The notes under the pieces were generated by a model. It saw only the letters and a list, made by a program, of their open reading frames with translations. It was not told the DNA's origin and did not search any database. Both the position numbers and the translations under genes were made by a program. Positions 43,463 to 52,814 of a stretch of DNA of 64,000 bases are shown here, in pieces (within the stretch, counting starts at the first letter, position 1; each line of letters opens with the position of its first letter). Source of the DNA: Ponticaulis profundi (GTDB lineage: Bacteria; Pseudomonadota; Alphaproteobacteria; Caulobacterales; Hyphomonadaceae); contig NZ_JBHSSW010000004.1 in NCBI RefSeq assembly GCF_042659465.1, positions 186,001 through 250,000 on the forward strand, given 5' to 3'.

Positions 43463-44598
43463 TCGGCAGCCTCCGCAGCCAGCTGCGAACGTGGCACCGG
43501 ATGGCTGCGACGTCCCTTTGCGAGCCAGAGATACAGTCCGCTACCAAGAATGATGATGCTGAACACATCAAGCAAAGCCCAGATAACCTTCAGCGGCATG
43601 CCACCATAATCACCAAAATGCAGCGGTCCGGAAAAGGCCAGAGCTTTCATATACCAGGGCATGGCACGCATGCCGGCGAACTCGCCGGTTTCCGCTTCGA
43701 TCAGCACTGGCGTGACGATATGGCTGGTCAGTGAGGTGCTACCGCGAATGAAAATCGCCATATGGTAATCGGTCGACCAGTCTCCGCCGGGAAAGGCCAC
43801 AAACTGTACCCATGCGCCGGGCGCTTCCGCGCTCGCGCGATCAACAGCGTCCTGAACAGATGCCAGACGGGTTGCGACAGGTGCGTCACCGAATTCGCTT
43901 GTCAGATCGGCAAGTCGGTCATTTTTCCAGGTTTCCAGCAACGGTACAGCGATGGTGTTCACCACACCCGTCACGCCCACCACCAGCACCCAGGCAAGTG
44001 TCACAATGCCCAGCAGGTTGTGATAGTCGAGCCATTTTGTGCGGGCTGATTTCTTCCGGCGCAGCGTTCCGAAGTCCAGTTTTCGCATGAACGGAGCGTA
44101 AAGAACGACACCAGATACGGTCGCGATGACGAACAGAATTCCCATCGCGCCGAGAAACAGCATGCCGGGCAAGCCCAGAAACATGTCCGTGTGCAGCTGG
44201 AGAATGAACTCCATAACGCCGCCATCAACTGTGGGGGCGGGCACGATCTCGCCGCTTGTAGCGTCAAATCGCTCAAAATGCATCTGGCTGCCCGGTGCGT
44301 CAGGCGTCGGACCGGTGGTCACATTCACAACCGGGCGGTCCTCATCAAAACTCATGAAGAGGGGGACTTCACCGGGCCGGTTCTCGAGGGCTGCAGCGAG
44401 GATATCATCCAGGCTCAGCAATGGACCGTCCGGATTGGCGGGCTTCCACACGTCTCCCGTTTCAAAGGCGCCTTCAATTTCGTCATGAAAAATAAGAGGC
44501 AGCCCTGTCAGGCAGAGCATGAGCAGGAAGACGGTGCAGATAAGGCTCGTCCATTTGTGGAGAAAAGACCAGAAGCGGATGGAGCGGGCTGTCATCAT
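43459..44598 (-). CDS. PepSY-associated membrane protein (putative iron-siderophore reductase type)
   Basis: A 379-residue inner-membrane protein of the PepSY-associated TM helix family: RFWSFLHKWTSLICTVFLLMLCLTGLPLIFHDE as first helix with the conserved His, a periplasmic PepSY segment, LHTDMFLGLPGMLFLGAMGILFVIATVSGVVLYAPFM, LDYHNLLGIVTLAWVLVVGVTGVVN, and a last helix near residue 350. Conserved His residues resemble haem or iron ligands, and related proteins reduce ferric siderophores in the periplasm. It follows the TonB receptor by 52 bp; a hairpin lies between them. Two adjacent ATGs are possible starts. Confidence 0.87.
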   Translation of the reverse strand: MMTARSIRFWSFLHKWTSLICTVFLLMLCLTGLPLIFHDEIEGAFETGDVWKPANPDGPLLSLDDILAAALENRPGEVPLFMSFDEDRPVVNVTTGPTPDAPGSQMHFERFDATSGEIVPAPTVDGGVMEFILQLHTDMFLGLPGMLFLGAMGILFVIATVSGVVLYAPFMRKLDFGTLRRKKSARTKWLDYHNLLGIVTLAWVLVVGVTGVVNTIAVPLLETWKNDRLADLTSEFGDAPVATRLASVQDAVDRASAEAPGAWVQFVAFPGGDWSTDYHMAIFIRGSTSLTSHIVTPVLIEAETGEFAGMRAMPWYMKALAFSGPLHFGDYGGMPLKVIWALLDVFSIIILGSGLYLWLAKGRRSHPVPRSQLAAEAAE

Positions 44599-44617
44599 GA
44601 TTGAACTTTTAGAGGGT

Positions 44618-44641
44618 GGGGCGGTTTCTGAAAACCGCCCC
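44618..44641 (-). terminator. Intercistronic hairpin between the TonB receptor and PepSY genes
   Basis: GGGGCGGTTT (44618-44627) pairs perfectly with AAACCGCCCC (44632-44641). There is no T run on the - strand, so it probably attenuates or stabilises the receptor mRNA rather than ending it. Confidence 0.5.
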
Positions 44642-44650
44642 TGATCCGTT

Positions 44651-46819
44651 TTAGAAGGATACCGTTGCAGAGACGGAAATCGTCTGAGGTGCGCCAAGTA
44701 CCAGATAGTTGGCACCCGGGAAGCCGCCTGCCGACGCCCAGTAATCTTCGCCTGTCAGATTCTCGATTCGTGCCCGCAGGACCAGGTCGTTGGTTTCCAT
44801 TGGAATGGTGTAGCGTGCGCCAATGTCGAGCCGTGTCCAGGCATCGAGTTGCTGGGTGTTGGCCGTGTCGACATACTGTTCGCCGGTATAGACGATGCGA
44901 CCATCCAGAGTGAGACCTGAAATGGTTGGCACATCCCACTCAATATTGGCATTTGCCTGAAGGTCAGAAATGCCGATTGGGTCATTGCCTTCATCCACAC
45001 CATCCTGCGTGTTGGAAAGCTCCGGGTCGAGCAACGTCATGCCAGCAATGATCCGAAGACCTTCTGTTGGCTCACCGAACACGCTGGCTTCCACACCTGT
45101 GACTTCCTGCTCTCCTGATGCCGAATAGACCTGATTGACCACAATCGGATTTGGTTTCGACAGATTGAAGAGGGCAACTGTACCGCCAAAATTGCCGCCA
45201 TCATATTTGACGCCAGCTTCATATTGCTCGCTGCGGTAAGGATCGAGCACCTCACCGGCATTGATAATGGTGACACCACCACTGACAGACGGCGCCGTTG
45301 AGCCAGGCTGCAGAGCTTCAGAATAATTACCGTAGAAGGACAAGGCGTCTGTCATCTTGTAGACCACACCGACAGACGGCGTAAGCGCGCTTTCGTCATA
45401 GGCGGAGAGTTCTGCGCCGGAATTGTAGTCAAACGACTTGGTTTCGATCCATTGCTGGCGAACGCCAAGGGTCGTGATCAGACGTCCATCCAGCATGGTG
45501 ATCATGTCCGCGAGTGCGATACTTGATGTGGTGGCTTCTTCGGTCTTGAGCGGATCTGAAAGCACACCGCCAATGAAGAAGTCAGCATCAGGCATGGTCA
45601 CGGCGGTTGGTCGATAGAGATCATTCGCAAATCCGGCAAAACTTGAAAACGCATAAGCGTTTTTGGATTCGAGCTGTGTCGATGCACCAGACAGGATCAA
45701 TCGGTGCTCAAGCCCGCCTGTGGTAAAGTCTGCGCGCACGCCGAGATCGGCCGAAATGACGTCGTCTTCACGGGTGTTATCGAAGCGATAGGCCGTTGTC
45801 GTGCCGTCTGCATTGGCGCTTGGGTTCGCCAGAACGTTGTCTTCTTCACCATTACGTGCGCCGAGGGCGGCCCAGACCATCACATTGTCTGTCACGTCAT
45901 ACTCGCCACGGACAACTCCAAAGAGCTGGCGCTCATCTGTATAGGTCCATGGCTGAGCGAAATTGCTGTCAGCTGCAGGGGCGTCCGGAATATCGCCAAG
46001 TGGGGTGACCTGAGGGCGCGGCGCATCGATATGATTGTCCTGATAACCAATGTCGAAGGATGCCCGGAAGCGGTCTCCGCGATAGTCGCTGCCAAAGGAC
46101 AGAACGCCAAGTTCGCGATCCTGATCCTCAATCGATGTTTCGCCATCACGACCTGCGATATTCACGCGGACGCCGACTTCATCATTCTGACCAAAGCGTC
46201 GGGCAACATCGAGTGCACCAAACAGAATGGATTGCTGTTCATATCCGAGCGTCAGACGATTTATGTCTTCATTCGGAGCGCGCTTCGGAACGAGGTTGAT
46301 GGCACCGCCAACGGCTGAGCCTCCGGGGGCTGCGCCGTTCAGGAAAGCATTGGCGCCCTTGAACACTTCGACGCGTTCAATGAACTCGGCGGCAACAAAC
46401 TGACGGGGCAGAATGCCGTAAACGCCATTATACGTCATATCGTCGGAGTAAACAGGAAAGCCGCGAACGATATAGAGTTCCTGAAAATTGCCGAAGCCTT
46501 TAGCCAGGCGAACAACCGGATCGTTCTGCAGCACATCTCCAACACTTTCCGCCTGTTGGTTGCGGATCAGTTCTTCAGTGAAGGCTGTGCTGGAATAGGG
46601 CGTGTCCATATAGTCGATATTGCCGAATAGGCCGTTCCGGCCGCCGCGCGCAACCTGTCCACCCGCATAGGGCTCGGTCAGGGAAACCTGAGAACCAGAG
46701 CTGACTTCGACACTCTCCAGGCGCAGCTCTTCATCAGTGTCGATTGTTGTTTGCGCCATGGCGGGCAGGGAGGCAGCAAGCGCCAAGGCAGATACGCAGC
46801 GAATGGCTGAAAGCTTCAT
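44651..46819 (-). CDS. TonB-dependent siderophore receptor
   Basis: A 722-residue outer-membrane receptor for ferric siderophores powered by TonB. After a signal peptide (AASLPAMA-QTT) comes the plug domain: QQAESVGDVLQNDPVVRLAKGFGNFQELYIVRGFPV and ERVEVFKGANAFLNGAAPGGSAVGGAINLVPKRA. The barrel follows, with YSEALQPGSTAPS, LDPYRSEQYEAGVKYD, VTGVEASVFGEPTEGL, and the C-terminal TISVSATVSF ending in Phe. A Fur-like palindrome upstream suggests iron repression. With the downstream PepSY protein it forms an iron uptake unit; no inner-membrane transporter is present here. Confidence 0.94.
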   Translation of the reverse strand: MKLSAIRCVSALALAASLPAMAQTTIDTDEELRLESVEVSSGSQVSLTEPYAGGQVARGGRNGLFGNIDYMDTPYSSTAFTEELIRNQQAESVGDVLQNDPVVRLAKGFGNFQELYIVRGFPVYSDDMTYNGVYGILPRQFVAAEFIERVEVFKGANAFLNGAAPGGSAVGGAINLVPKRAPNEDINRLTLGYEQQSILFGALDVARRFGQNDEVGVRVNIAGRDGETSIEDQDRELGVLSFGSDYRGDRFRASFDIGYQDNHIDAPRPQVTPLGDIPDAPAADSNFAQPWTYTDERQLFGVVRGEYDVTDNVMVWAALGARNGEEDNVLANPSANADGTTTAYRFDNTREDDVISADLGVRADFTTGGLEHRLILSGASTQLESKNAYAFSSFAGFANDLYRPTAVTMPDADFFIGGVLSDPLKTEEATTSSIALADMITMLDGRLITTLGVRQQWIETKSFDYNSGAELSAYDESALTPSVGVVYKMTDALSFYGNYSEALQPGSTAPSVSGGVTIINAGEVLDPYRSEQYEAGVKYDGGNFGGTVALFNLSKPNPIVVNQVYSASGEQEVTGVEASVFGEPTEGLRIIAGMTLLDPELSNTQDGVDEGNDPIGISDLQANANIEWDVPTISGLTLDGRIVYTGEQYVDTANTQQLDAWTRLDIGARYTIPMETNDLVLRARIENLTGEDYWASAGGFPGANYLVLGAPQTISVSATVSF

Positions 46820-46849
46820 GACAGGACTTTCTGATTTTTCTGAAATATA

Positions 46850-46870
46850 TTTTGCGTCTCATTCGCAAAA
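46850..46870 (-). promoter_or_regulatory. Palindrome in the TonB receptor promoter region
   Basis: TTTTGCG (46850-46856) and CGCAAAA (46864-46870) are perfect inverted arms with a 7-base spacer, 30 bp before the receptor ATG. It may be a second operator or an mRNA hairpin; the regulator is unknown. Confidence 0.45.
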
Positions 46871-46895
46871 AAGACTCGGGCGAGCAAGCGCTTTC

Positions 46896-46912
46896 TTGAG
46901 AGTCATTCTCAA
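46896..46912 (-). promoter_or_regulatory. Fur-like box upstream of the TonB receptor
   Basis: TTGAGAGTCATTCTCAA is a 17-bp palindrome with one mismatched pair beside the centre. It resembles the GAGAATnATTCTC form of Fur boxes seen in alpha- and gammaproteobacteria. The location 77 bp before a siderophore receptor fits iron-dependent repression. Confidence 0.65.
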
Positions 46913-46955
46913 AATACTGTGAGCTGTTGCAAATGAGAGACGGGGTGTGCGGGGG

Positions 46956-47693
46956 CTAGTCTTCGCGCTGAATGCGAGCCTTGCCACGTCCAATTGCAAG
47001 GGCCTTGATTGCGCCGCGAAACGTGCGGGTTTCCTGGGAGGTCCAGCCGGCACGGGTGAAGGCGTTGCGCAGGTTCTGAACCATGACGGCCTTCTTGGCT
47101 TCCGGAAAGAAGAACCCGGCGCGTTCAAGTTCGCCCTCAAAATGCGTCATCATGCCGACGAGTTCTTCGCGTGATGCTGTCTCGCCGACGCCTTCCGGGA
47201 TGTCGGGCGCATCGGAGGCTGCCCAGGCGTGTGCAAACACGCCGACAGCCTGCGCGAGGTTTAGCGATGCGAAGGCATTGTTGACGGGATAGGTCAGAAT
47301 GGCGTCGCAAAGCGCAACAGCCTCATTCGGCAGGCCGGATTTTTCTGCACCGAACAGAACGCCGGTCTTTCCTGCGTGGGATTGCAGTTTTTCGACTGCA
47401 GGTCCGGTCGTGAAGACCGGTTTTTCCATTCCGCGTTGCCGCGCCGTCGTTGCCAGCAGATATGACATGTCCCCGACGGCATCTTCCAGAGTGTCGAAAA
47501 CGGTCGGCGTGACGACGCCAGCCTCAAACGCACCTGCGGACATGGTATCAGCCGCCGGGTTGGGCCATCCATCCCTTGGCGAAACGATACGCAGATCGGA
47601 GAGGCCGAAATTGCCCATGACGCGGGCAGCCGCACCAATGTTTTCGCCCATTTGTGGGCCAACCAGAATGACAGAAGGGGATGAGACAGTCAT
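46956..47693 (-). CDS. trmJ: TrmJ-type SPOUT RNA methyltransferase
   Basis: A 245-residue SpoU/TrmH-fold methyltransferase, most similar to TrmJ, which methylates the 2'-OH at position 32 of tRNAs. Motif 1 is VGPQMGENIGAAARVMGNFG, motif 2 VLFGAEKSGLPNEAVALCDAIL, motif 3 YPVNNAFASLNLAQAVGVFAHAW; the C-terminal helical extension is typical. ATG 47693 has GAGG close before it; an ATG 18 nt upstream overlaps the end of the transporter gene. tRNA specificity is inferred from family resemblance. Confidence 0.87.
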   Translation of the reverse strand: MTVSSPSVILVGPQMGENIGAAARVMGNFGLSDLRIVSPRDGWPNPAADTMSAGAFEAGVVTPTVFDTLEDAVGDMSYLLATTARQRGMEKPVFTTGPAVEKLQSHAGKTGVLFGAEKSGLPNEAVALCDAILTYPVNNAFASLNLAQAVGVFAHAWAASDAPDIPEGVGETASREELVGMMTHFEGELERAGFFFPEAKKAVMVQNLRNAFTRAGWTSQETRTFRGAIKALAIGRGKARIQRED

Positions 47694-47703
47694 GTTCGCC
47701 TCA

Positions 47704-48645
47704 TCAGACATTCTTGATCACTTGTCCAGAAGGGCTGGGCGTCTTCTTCTTTTTGCCGGTGCCTAGCAGGCTGATGCCAATCGACGTCAGCACCAGCGCT
47801 GCAGCATGTGGCCAGCCAAACGCTTCGTTCAGCAGGAAGACGGCAAGGATCGCGGTTGCCACCGGGCCTGCATTGCCGATTGCGCTCGCAGGTCCTGGTC
47901 CAAGGCGCGCAATGCCTTCGGAGAGCAGAAAGCTGGGCAACACTGTGCAGACAATTGCCAGCACCACGCCAAGCATGATGATGTCCGGCGTGAAAGCGGG
48001 CATATGTCCCGCATTTGCTGTGGCGGCAGAGTGTACCAGAATTGTCAGGGCCGCGCAGCCCATCGCCATGCTGGTAAATAGCGCCGACCCGAGTGCGCCG
48101 ATTGCCGACTTGGCCAGTGTGACATTGATGGCCATCAGCACTGCCGCGCCAAAGACGAACAGGCTGCCAATGATCACATCATGCCCTGCATGAGAGAGCT
48201 CGCGTCCGAACAGGATGATGACGCCCACATAGGAGAAAATGAGAGCCCCCGCATGGCGCCAGGTCATACGATCGCCGAACACCATCCATGCCAACACGGC
48301 GACAATCGCCGGATAGGTGAAAAGGATGAGGCGTTCCAGCTGCGCCGAGATAAAGCGCAGGCTCTGAAAATCCAGCCAGGTGCCGATATGATAGGTCATG
48401 ATGCCTAGCCCACCAGCGAGCAGCAACATGAGAGGTTTTGGCCGGATCGGACGACTGCGCAGGCTCCAGATTCCGACGAACAGGAAAATCGGAAACGAAA
48501 ATCCCATGCGCAATGCCATCATCTGCTCGACGCCTGCGCCAGCTTCGAGTGCGAGCTTGAACACAATTGCCTTCGCGCCGAACAGCACTGTGCCGAGTAC
48601 CGCGCAGGTCAGTCCGATCAAAGGATGCATGTGGTCATCTGTCAT
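47704..48645 (-). CDS. EamA/DMT family transporter
   Basis: A 313-residue inner-membrane protein with ten predicted helices in two EamA repeats, e.g. GLTCAVLGTVLFGAKAIVFKLAL at the N-terminus, LERLILFTYPAIVAVLAWMVFGDRMTWRHAGALIFSYVGVIIL at the end of repeat 1, and AIGNAGPVATAILAVFLLNEAFGWPHAAALVLTSIGISLLG at the end of repeat 2. It should export or import a small metabolite; the substrate cannot be read. The trmJ gene follows within 10 bp. The start is the ATG that removes 13 non-conserved residues; an upstream start at 48684 is possible. Confidence 0.9.
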   Translation of the reverse strand: MTDDHMHPLIGLTCAVLGTVLFGAKAIVFKLALEAGAGVEQMMALRMGFSFPIFLFVGIWSLRSRPIRPKPLMLLLAGGLGIMTYHIGTWLDFQSLRFISAQLERLILFTYPAIVAVLAWMVFGDRMTWRHAGALIFSYVGVIILFGRELSHAGHDVIIGSLFVFGAAVLMAINVTLAKSAIGALGSALFTSMAMGCAALTILVHSAATANAGHMPAFTPDIIMLGVVLAIVCTVLPSFLLSEGIARLGPGPASAIGNAGPVATAILAVFLLNEAFGWPHAAALVLTSIGISLLGTGKKKKTPSPSGQVIKNV

Positions 48646-48691
48646 ACAAGGCGGCTCCGGTCGGGTGGCGGACAGTGAGGACACGGCGCAT

Positions 48692-48724
48692 GAAAAACCG
48701 GCTGAGGATGCCCACAGCCGGTCT
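48692..48724 (-). terminator. Terminator of the SDR gene
   Basis: ACCGGCTG (48697-48704) pairs with CAGCCGGT (48715-48722); on the - strand TTTTTC follows. It lies 58 bp after the SDR stop and just before the EamA gene, so that gene needs its own promoter nearby. Confidence 0.78.
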
Positions 48725-48781
48725 CAAACGTCCGAGCAGTCTGGCGGGCTTATGCCTCGCCAGCCAGTCTGACAAGCGTGC

Positions 48782-49567
48782 TTAAGCGTTTTTCGAAAGT
48801 TGACCGCCGTCCACACGGATCGCCTGTCCGTTGAGATAGGACGCAGCCGGCAGAACGCAGGACAGCGTGATGTTCGCAACTTCTTCCGGGAAGCCATAGC
48901 GACGCATCGGGACACGACGTTTTGCGAATATCGTCTTGTGATCGTCCTGAATGCCTTCGGTGATGCCGGTATGGATCGGGCCCGGACAGATCGCGTTCGC
49001 GGTGATGCCCTTGGGGGCCAGTTCGACGGCCATGGCGCGTGTCAGGCCGATCACACCATGCTTGGCAGCCACATAGGGCGAATTCAGCGGGGTCGCGCCA
49101 AAACCTTCCGTCGAGGCGACATTTACGATCCGTCCGCCTTCGCTGGATTTTTCGAGATATGGCAAAGCCGCGCGTACCATCCACTGATGCGATGTCAGCA
49201 TGACCCGGATCGAGCGTTCCCAAGACACGTCGTAGTCCTCTGACTCAAAAGAGACAAGATGCGCAAAGCCTGCATTGTTGACGATAATGTCGACACCGCC
49301 AAACTTGTCTGCGGTCTTCGCAACAATGTCTTTGATGGCGTCATGATCGCCGACGTCCAGGGCCCAGCCGACGACATGATTGATCCCTGCGTCATTGATT
49401 TCGGAGACGACAGTGTCGACTTTGCTCTGATCAAGATCGGTGACGACCACATTGGCGCCTTCACGTGCGAACAGATGTGCTGTCGCGCGGCCCATGCCGC
49501 TGGCTGCGCCTGTGATGATGGCCGTCTTACCTTTGATTGATCGATTGAGTTCGCGATATGGTTCCAT
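48782..49567 (-). CDS. Short-chain dehydrogenase/reductase (SDR)
   Basis: A 261-residue NAD(P)-dependent classical SDR. The cofactor motif is TAIITGAASGMGRATA (TGxxxGxG), NNAG is in VDIIVNNAGFAHLVSF, the catalytic Ser lies in NVASTEGFG, and Tyr/Lys in SPYVAAKHGVIGLTRAMAVELAPKGITANAICPG. The C-terminal block YLNGQAIRVDGG is standard. Resembles 3-hydroxybutyrate dehydrogenase-like SDRs (ASTEGFGA; SPYVAAKHG), though the substrate is not settled. ATG 49567 follows GGGAGG. Confidence 0.9.
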   Translation of the reverse strand: MEPYRELNRSIKGKTAIITGAASGMGRATAHLFAREGANVVVTDLDQSKVDTVVSEINDAGINHVVGWALDVGDHDAIKDIVAKTADKFGGVDIIVNNAGFAHLVSFESEDYDVSWERSIRVMLTSHQWMVRAALPYLEKSSEGGRIVNVASTEGFGATPLNSPYVAAKHGVIGLTRAMAVELAPKGITANAICPGPIHTGITEGIQDDHKTIFAKRRVPMRRYGFPEEVANITLSCVLPAASYLNGQAIRVDGGQLSKNA

Positions 49568-49706
49568 GTCTACCTCCCGAGAGTTCACTATCATTATCTC
49601 GAAAGTGATGGGCGGTTTGCGACCATAAGGCAAGACCAAAGCAAAGCCTGCGTTACCCGCATCGATTTAGATAGATCGGGTCTGCAATCTTCTGTACCGT
49701 TTTTCC

Positions 49707-50645
49707 ATGCTGACTCGATCCAGACGACATCGTGCCCGAAGGCCATATATTTTTGGATGTGTTACGCTGAGCCTTTTCATTGTGCTTGTGACGTTTGCCG
49801 TTGTTGGCCGAGTTCTTCAGATCGACCTGGTCTTTAATCGGATGTGTTATTTCGAGCTCTTCCGAGGGACGGCGCCATCATCGGCCACGGTTTCAATGGT
49901 CGAATGGGTCATGATCATTGCAGTTTTGTGCGGAGCGGTTCAGCTCGTCCTGATGATCGACGGATTGTTTAGCCGGTCCGGGGCTCGCCTGATCGCTCTG
50001 TTGGGTGCCATCAATATTGTGTTCGCCATAAGCCTCTTCACAGTCTGGGCGCAGGTTTGGGCATTCTGGCATCCCGATGAAGCGTTCGGACGATTGGTCA
50101 GCCAGACCACCTGGTCTTTTGGCAGAGGCCCTCAACTTATGGAGCTCGGCGAAATAGAGTTCCGGCACAATAATCATGAACTGGAAATCTGGCAGCCTTT
50201 AGAGGAAATGCAAAATGGGAAACCGGTTTATCGGCACAGATCCACCGGGGTTATCAAAGCATACGAATTGATCGGCGCGTGTTTTCCGCCGGAAATCCTG
50301 CGCGCGAATATGCGCATGGCAATAGACGCCCGAGGCTGGCGGGAAGATGCCTATGATCCGGATATGACAGATGACCGCTATGGCTGGGTTTATCGCGACC
50401 GAAACGGGGCATTTATGTCAGGTCCCTATTTCCGGAGTGACCGCATCGGGATGGCTTACCGGAGCGAAGCGGCTCAGGCGAAGCCCGAGCTGAGCTATGA
50501 GGAATTCGTCAATATTCTGACCGAAGAAGAAGACGCGCTGTATCGTACTGAAGACAGAGAGGACATGTCTCTCGAAGACTTCACCAGCCGCTATTTGTGC
50601 ATCCGCGAAAATCAGCGGACTGGCGAAGTGACCGCTTGTCAATGA
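49707..50645 (+). CDS. Membrane protein of unknown function
   Basis: A 312-residue protein with a basic N-terminus and three transmembrane helices (about residues 14-37, VTLSLFIVLVTFAVVGRVL; 65-86, VEWVMIIAVLCGAVQLVLMI; 92-115, LIALLGAINIVFAISLFTVWA), then a 190-residue soluble part rich in aromatic and charged residues (FRHNNHELEIWQPLEEMQ; DDRYGWVYRDRNGAFMSGPYF). No catalytic motif or known family recognised. The ribosome site is weak. It is monocistronic or shares a transcript with the hydrolase 80 bp downstream. Confidence 0.7.
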   Translation: MLTRSRRHRARRPYIFGCVTLSLFIVLVTFAVVGRVLQIDLVFNRMCYFELFRGTAPSSATVSMVEWVMIIAVLCGAVQLVLMIDGLFSRSGARLIALLGAINIVFAISLFTVWAQVWAFWHPDEAFGRLVSQTTWSFGRGPQLMELGEIEFRHNNHELEIWQPLEEMQNGKPVYRHRSTGVIKAYELIGACFPPEILRANMRMAIDARGWREDAYDPDMTDDRYGWVYRDRNGAFMSGPYFRSDRIGMAYRSEAAQAKPELSYEEFVNILTEEEDALYRTEDREDMSLEDFTSRYLCIRENQRTGEVTACQ

Positions 50646-50727
50646 TCCGCATCACCGAATTCTTCCCTCCGCTGAGAGCTGCGTGTTAGGCTCAACGCTT
50701 ACTGTTCCTGATCTTTTCGGATGTCTC

Positions 50728-51861
50728 ATGTTGCGTGCCTGTTTTCTATCTATGCTCCTCCCTGTCCTGGCCCAGTTCGCATTGGCGCAGGTCAATAATC
50801 AACCCATTGAGACAGTGCCCCGGTCAACAGAAACGGCAGTAGACCCGTATTTGCCAGCTCGCGACGTTATGAGCGATCTTCAGGAAATCGTGACGCCGAA
50901 TGGCATTCAGGAAACGCTCGAGATCGAAATTGGCGGCATCCGGCAGGTCCTGAACATTCGCGGCACTGACCGCGACAATCCTATACTTCTCTTTCTTCAC
51001 GGCGGCCCTGGTGCAACCGAGATGCCGGTCGCCTGGACTTTCCAGCGCCCCTGGGAAGACTATTTCACCGTTGTGCACTGGGATCAGCGCGGTGCGGGCA
51101 AGACCTATCGGATCAATGATGCCGACGCTGTTGCGCCAACACTGACGCCGGACCAGATCACGTCAGATGCCATCAATGTCATCCAGTTTCTGGAGGGACA
51201 TCTCGATCAGAGAAAAGTATTCCTGCTTGGTCATAGCTGGGGTTCGGTAATCGGCCTGCGCGTGGCCATGGAAAGGCCGGACTTGCTGCACGCCTATATC
51301 GGCATGGGCCAGATCATTGATTTTCTGGAGAATGAAGAGGTCGGCACGGAACGCGTCATTGCGGCAGCTGAAACGTCCGATAAGGCTGATGCGGTTGGCG
51401 GCCTGCTCGAGATTCTGCCTTACCCGGATGAAGGTCAGCTTTCACTGGAGAAGACAGGGCTGCAGCGTTCCTGGTCGGTATATCTGGGCGGGCTCGCAGC
51501 CTATCGAAAAGATGCTGATTTCTATTTTCACGCACCGCGTCTTGCGCCAACGCACAACGCCGATGACCGCGAAGCGATGAATGATGGCAGCCTCTATTCC
51601 ATTTCAAACCTTTGGCCACAGGTGGCGGATGTCTCTTTCAAGGATGTGGAAACGCTTGAAGTACCGGTTGTTCAGTTTCTTGGACGTCATGACATAACCA
51701 CTCCTCCCGAGCTGACGGAAACCTGGATGGCCGACCTGCAGGCACCTTTCAAAAAGCAGGTCTGGCTGGAACATTCAGCTCATCTCGGCATGATTGAACA
51801 GCCGGGCGTTGTCTTCATGACCCTGGTCAATGACGTCCTGCCATTGGCGGAAGCCGATTAA
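50728..51861 (+). CDS. Exported alpha/beta hydrolase (proline iminopeptidase-like)
   Basis: A 377-residue protein with a signal peptide (MLRACFLSMLLPVLAQFALA) and an alpha/beta-hydrolase domain. The oxyanion motif HGGPG (LLFLHGGPGATE), WDQRGAGKTYR and nucleophile elbow LLGHSWGSVIGL match the proline iminopeptidase/S33 group; Asp and His lie in FLGRHDITTPPE and LEHSAHLGMIEQPG. It probably hydrolyses peptides or esters outside the cytoplasm. An upstream GTG at 50683 would bury the signal peptide. The stop overlaps the convergent GDPD gene by four bases. Confidence 0.88.
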   Translation: MLRACFLSMLLPVLAQFALAQVNNQPIETVPRSTETAVDPYLPARDVMSDLQEIVTPNGIQETLEIEIGGIRQVLNIRGTDRDNPILLFLHGGPGATEMPVAWTFQRPWEDYFTVVHWDQRGAGKTYRINDADAVAPTLTPDQITSDAINVIQFLEGHLDQRKVFLLGHSWGSVIGLRVAMERPDLLHAYIGMGQIIDFLENEEVGTERVIAAAETSDKADAVGGLLEILPYPDEGQLSLEKTGLQRSWSVYLGGLAAYRKDADFYFHAPRLAPTHNADDREAMNDGSLYSISNLWPQVADVSFKDVETLEVPVVQFLGRHDITTPPELTETWMADLQAPFKKQVWLEHSAHLGMIEQPGVVFMTLVNDVLPLAEAD

Positions 51862-52814
51862 AGCCCGCACTTCGCAGAGGCGATGTCATCGCCATCGGTC
51901 GCTTCGGCCACTTCGAGTGGCCGATCGGTTGCGATCAGCACCAGTCCCTGATCCAGCAGTTCCTGAAACTCAGAGCCGTCGCCATCGGCCAGATACTGGT
52001 CGTCGAGACGTTCGCCGCGTCGTCCAAGTGTTCCGAACGCGGGCTCAATTCCCAGCGCACGTACAGCCTGCCAGGCGCTCGGGTCAGGCTCGCGCGTTCC
52101 TGTCCAGGCGATCAGATTGCCCTCTTTGACGCCAAGATCGATGAGCGTGGCAATATCTTCGGTATTGAAGGCTGATGCCGTCATGACGAGATCGTCGGCA
52201 ATGCCGGCAATTTCTGCGGCCTGCTGATCATTATAGGAAATCATCAGGACATTGTTCTCGGCGCCGGCTTCCCGAACTTCAGAGATGATGTTCCGGAAAC
52301 TCGTTGTTGGCTTTTTGTCGAGTTCGAGGATCGCGCCGGTTTCCACCGCCCAATCTAGCGCCTGACGTAATGTTGGGATCGCATACCCGGTCTCGGCGCC
52401 ATCATTGTCGACCAGTTTCATCGTTTTGATAGCCGTCCAGTCGACATCGGCCACGAAGCCTTCGCCTGTTGTTGTGCGAGTCAGCGTCCGGTCGTGCATC
52501 AGAAAGAGAACGCCGTCGCGACTTTCGGCAATATCGATTTCGAAAACACGTACGCCCTGGTCATAGCCAAACTGGAAGGTCTCAATCGCATTCTCTGGAT
52601 AGCCGGGATAAGGGCCGCCCCGGTGCGCGGCGATGGCTAGGCCACCTTCTTCACGCAGGCAGTTGAAAATATCGGGCAGGGCTTCCGGCATCACGGCAGG
52701 TGCAACCACAGGCGCGGGTGTCTTTGTCGCCGCCGGTTCGGGTGTGTCGGTTTTATTGTCAGAGCAGGCGGCAAGCGACAGTATTGCGATGCTCATCAGT
52801 AGTTGATTTTTCAT
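51858..52814 (-). CDS. Glycerophosphodiester phosphodiesterase, lipoprotein
   Basis: A 318-residue protein with lipobox LSLAAC (Cys 17) and a Pro/Ala-rich linker, then a GDPD domain that cleaves glycerophosphodiesters to sn-glycerol-3-phosphate and alcohol. Catalytic residues are visible in AIAAHRGGPYPGYPENAIETF (His-Arg-Glu), VFEIDIAESRDGVLFLMHDRTLTRTTTGEG (Glu-Asp and His) and AILELDKKPTT (Glu). It would work at the membrane on the periplasmic side, possibly in phospholipid turnover. Confidence 0.93.
   Translation of the reverse strand: MKNQLLMSIAILSLAACSDNKTDTPEPAATKTPAPVVAPAVMPEALPDIFNCLREEGGLAIAAHRGGPYPGYPENAIETFQFGYDQGVRVFEIDIAESRDGVLFLMHDRTLTRTTTGEGFVADVDWTAIKTMKLVDNDGAETGYAIPTLRQALDWAVETGAILELDKKPTTSFRNIISEVREAGAENNVLMISYNDQQAAEIAGIADDLVMTASAFNTEDIATLIDLGVKEGNLIAWTGTREPDPSAWQAVRALGIEPAFGTLGRRGERLDDQYLADGDGSEFQELLDQGLVLIATDRPLEVAEATDGDDIASAKCGL

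Noticed and set aside
45704..46318. 204-residue open frame antisense to the TonB receptor
   Set aside because: Composition is that of an antisense shadow; the receptor is clearly coding.
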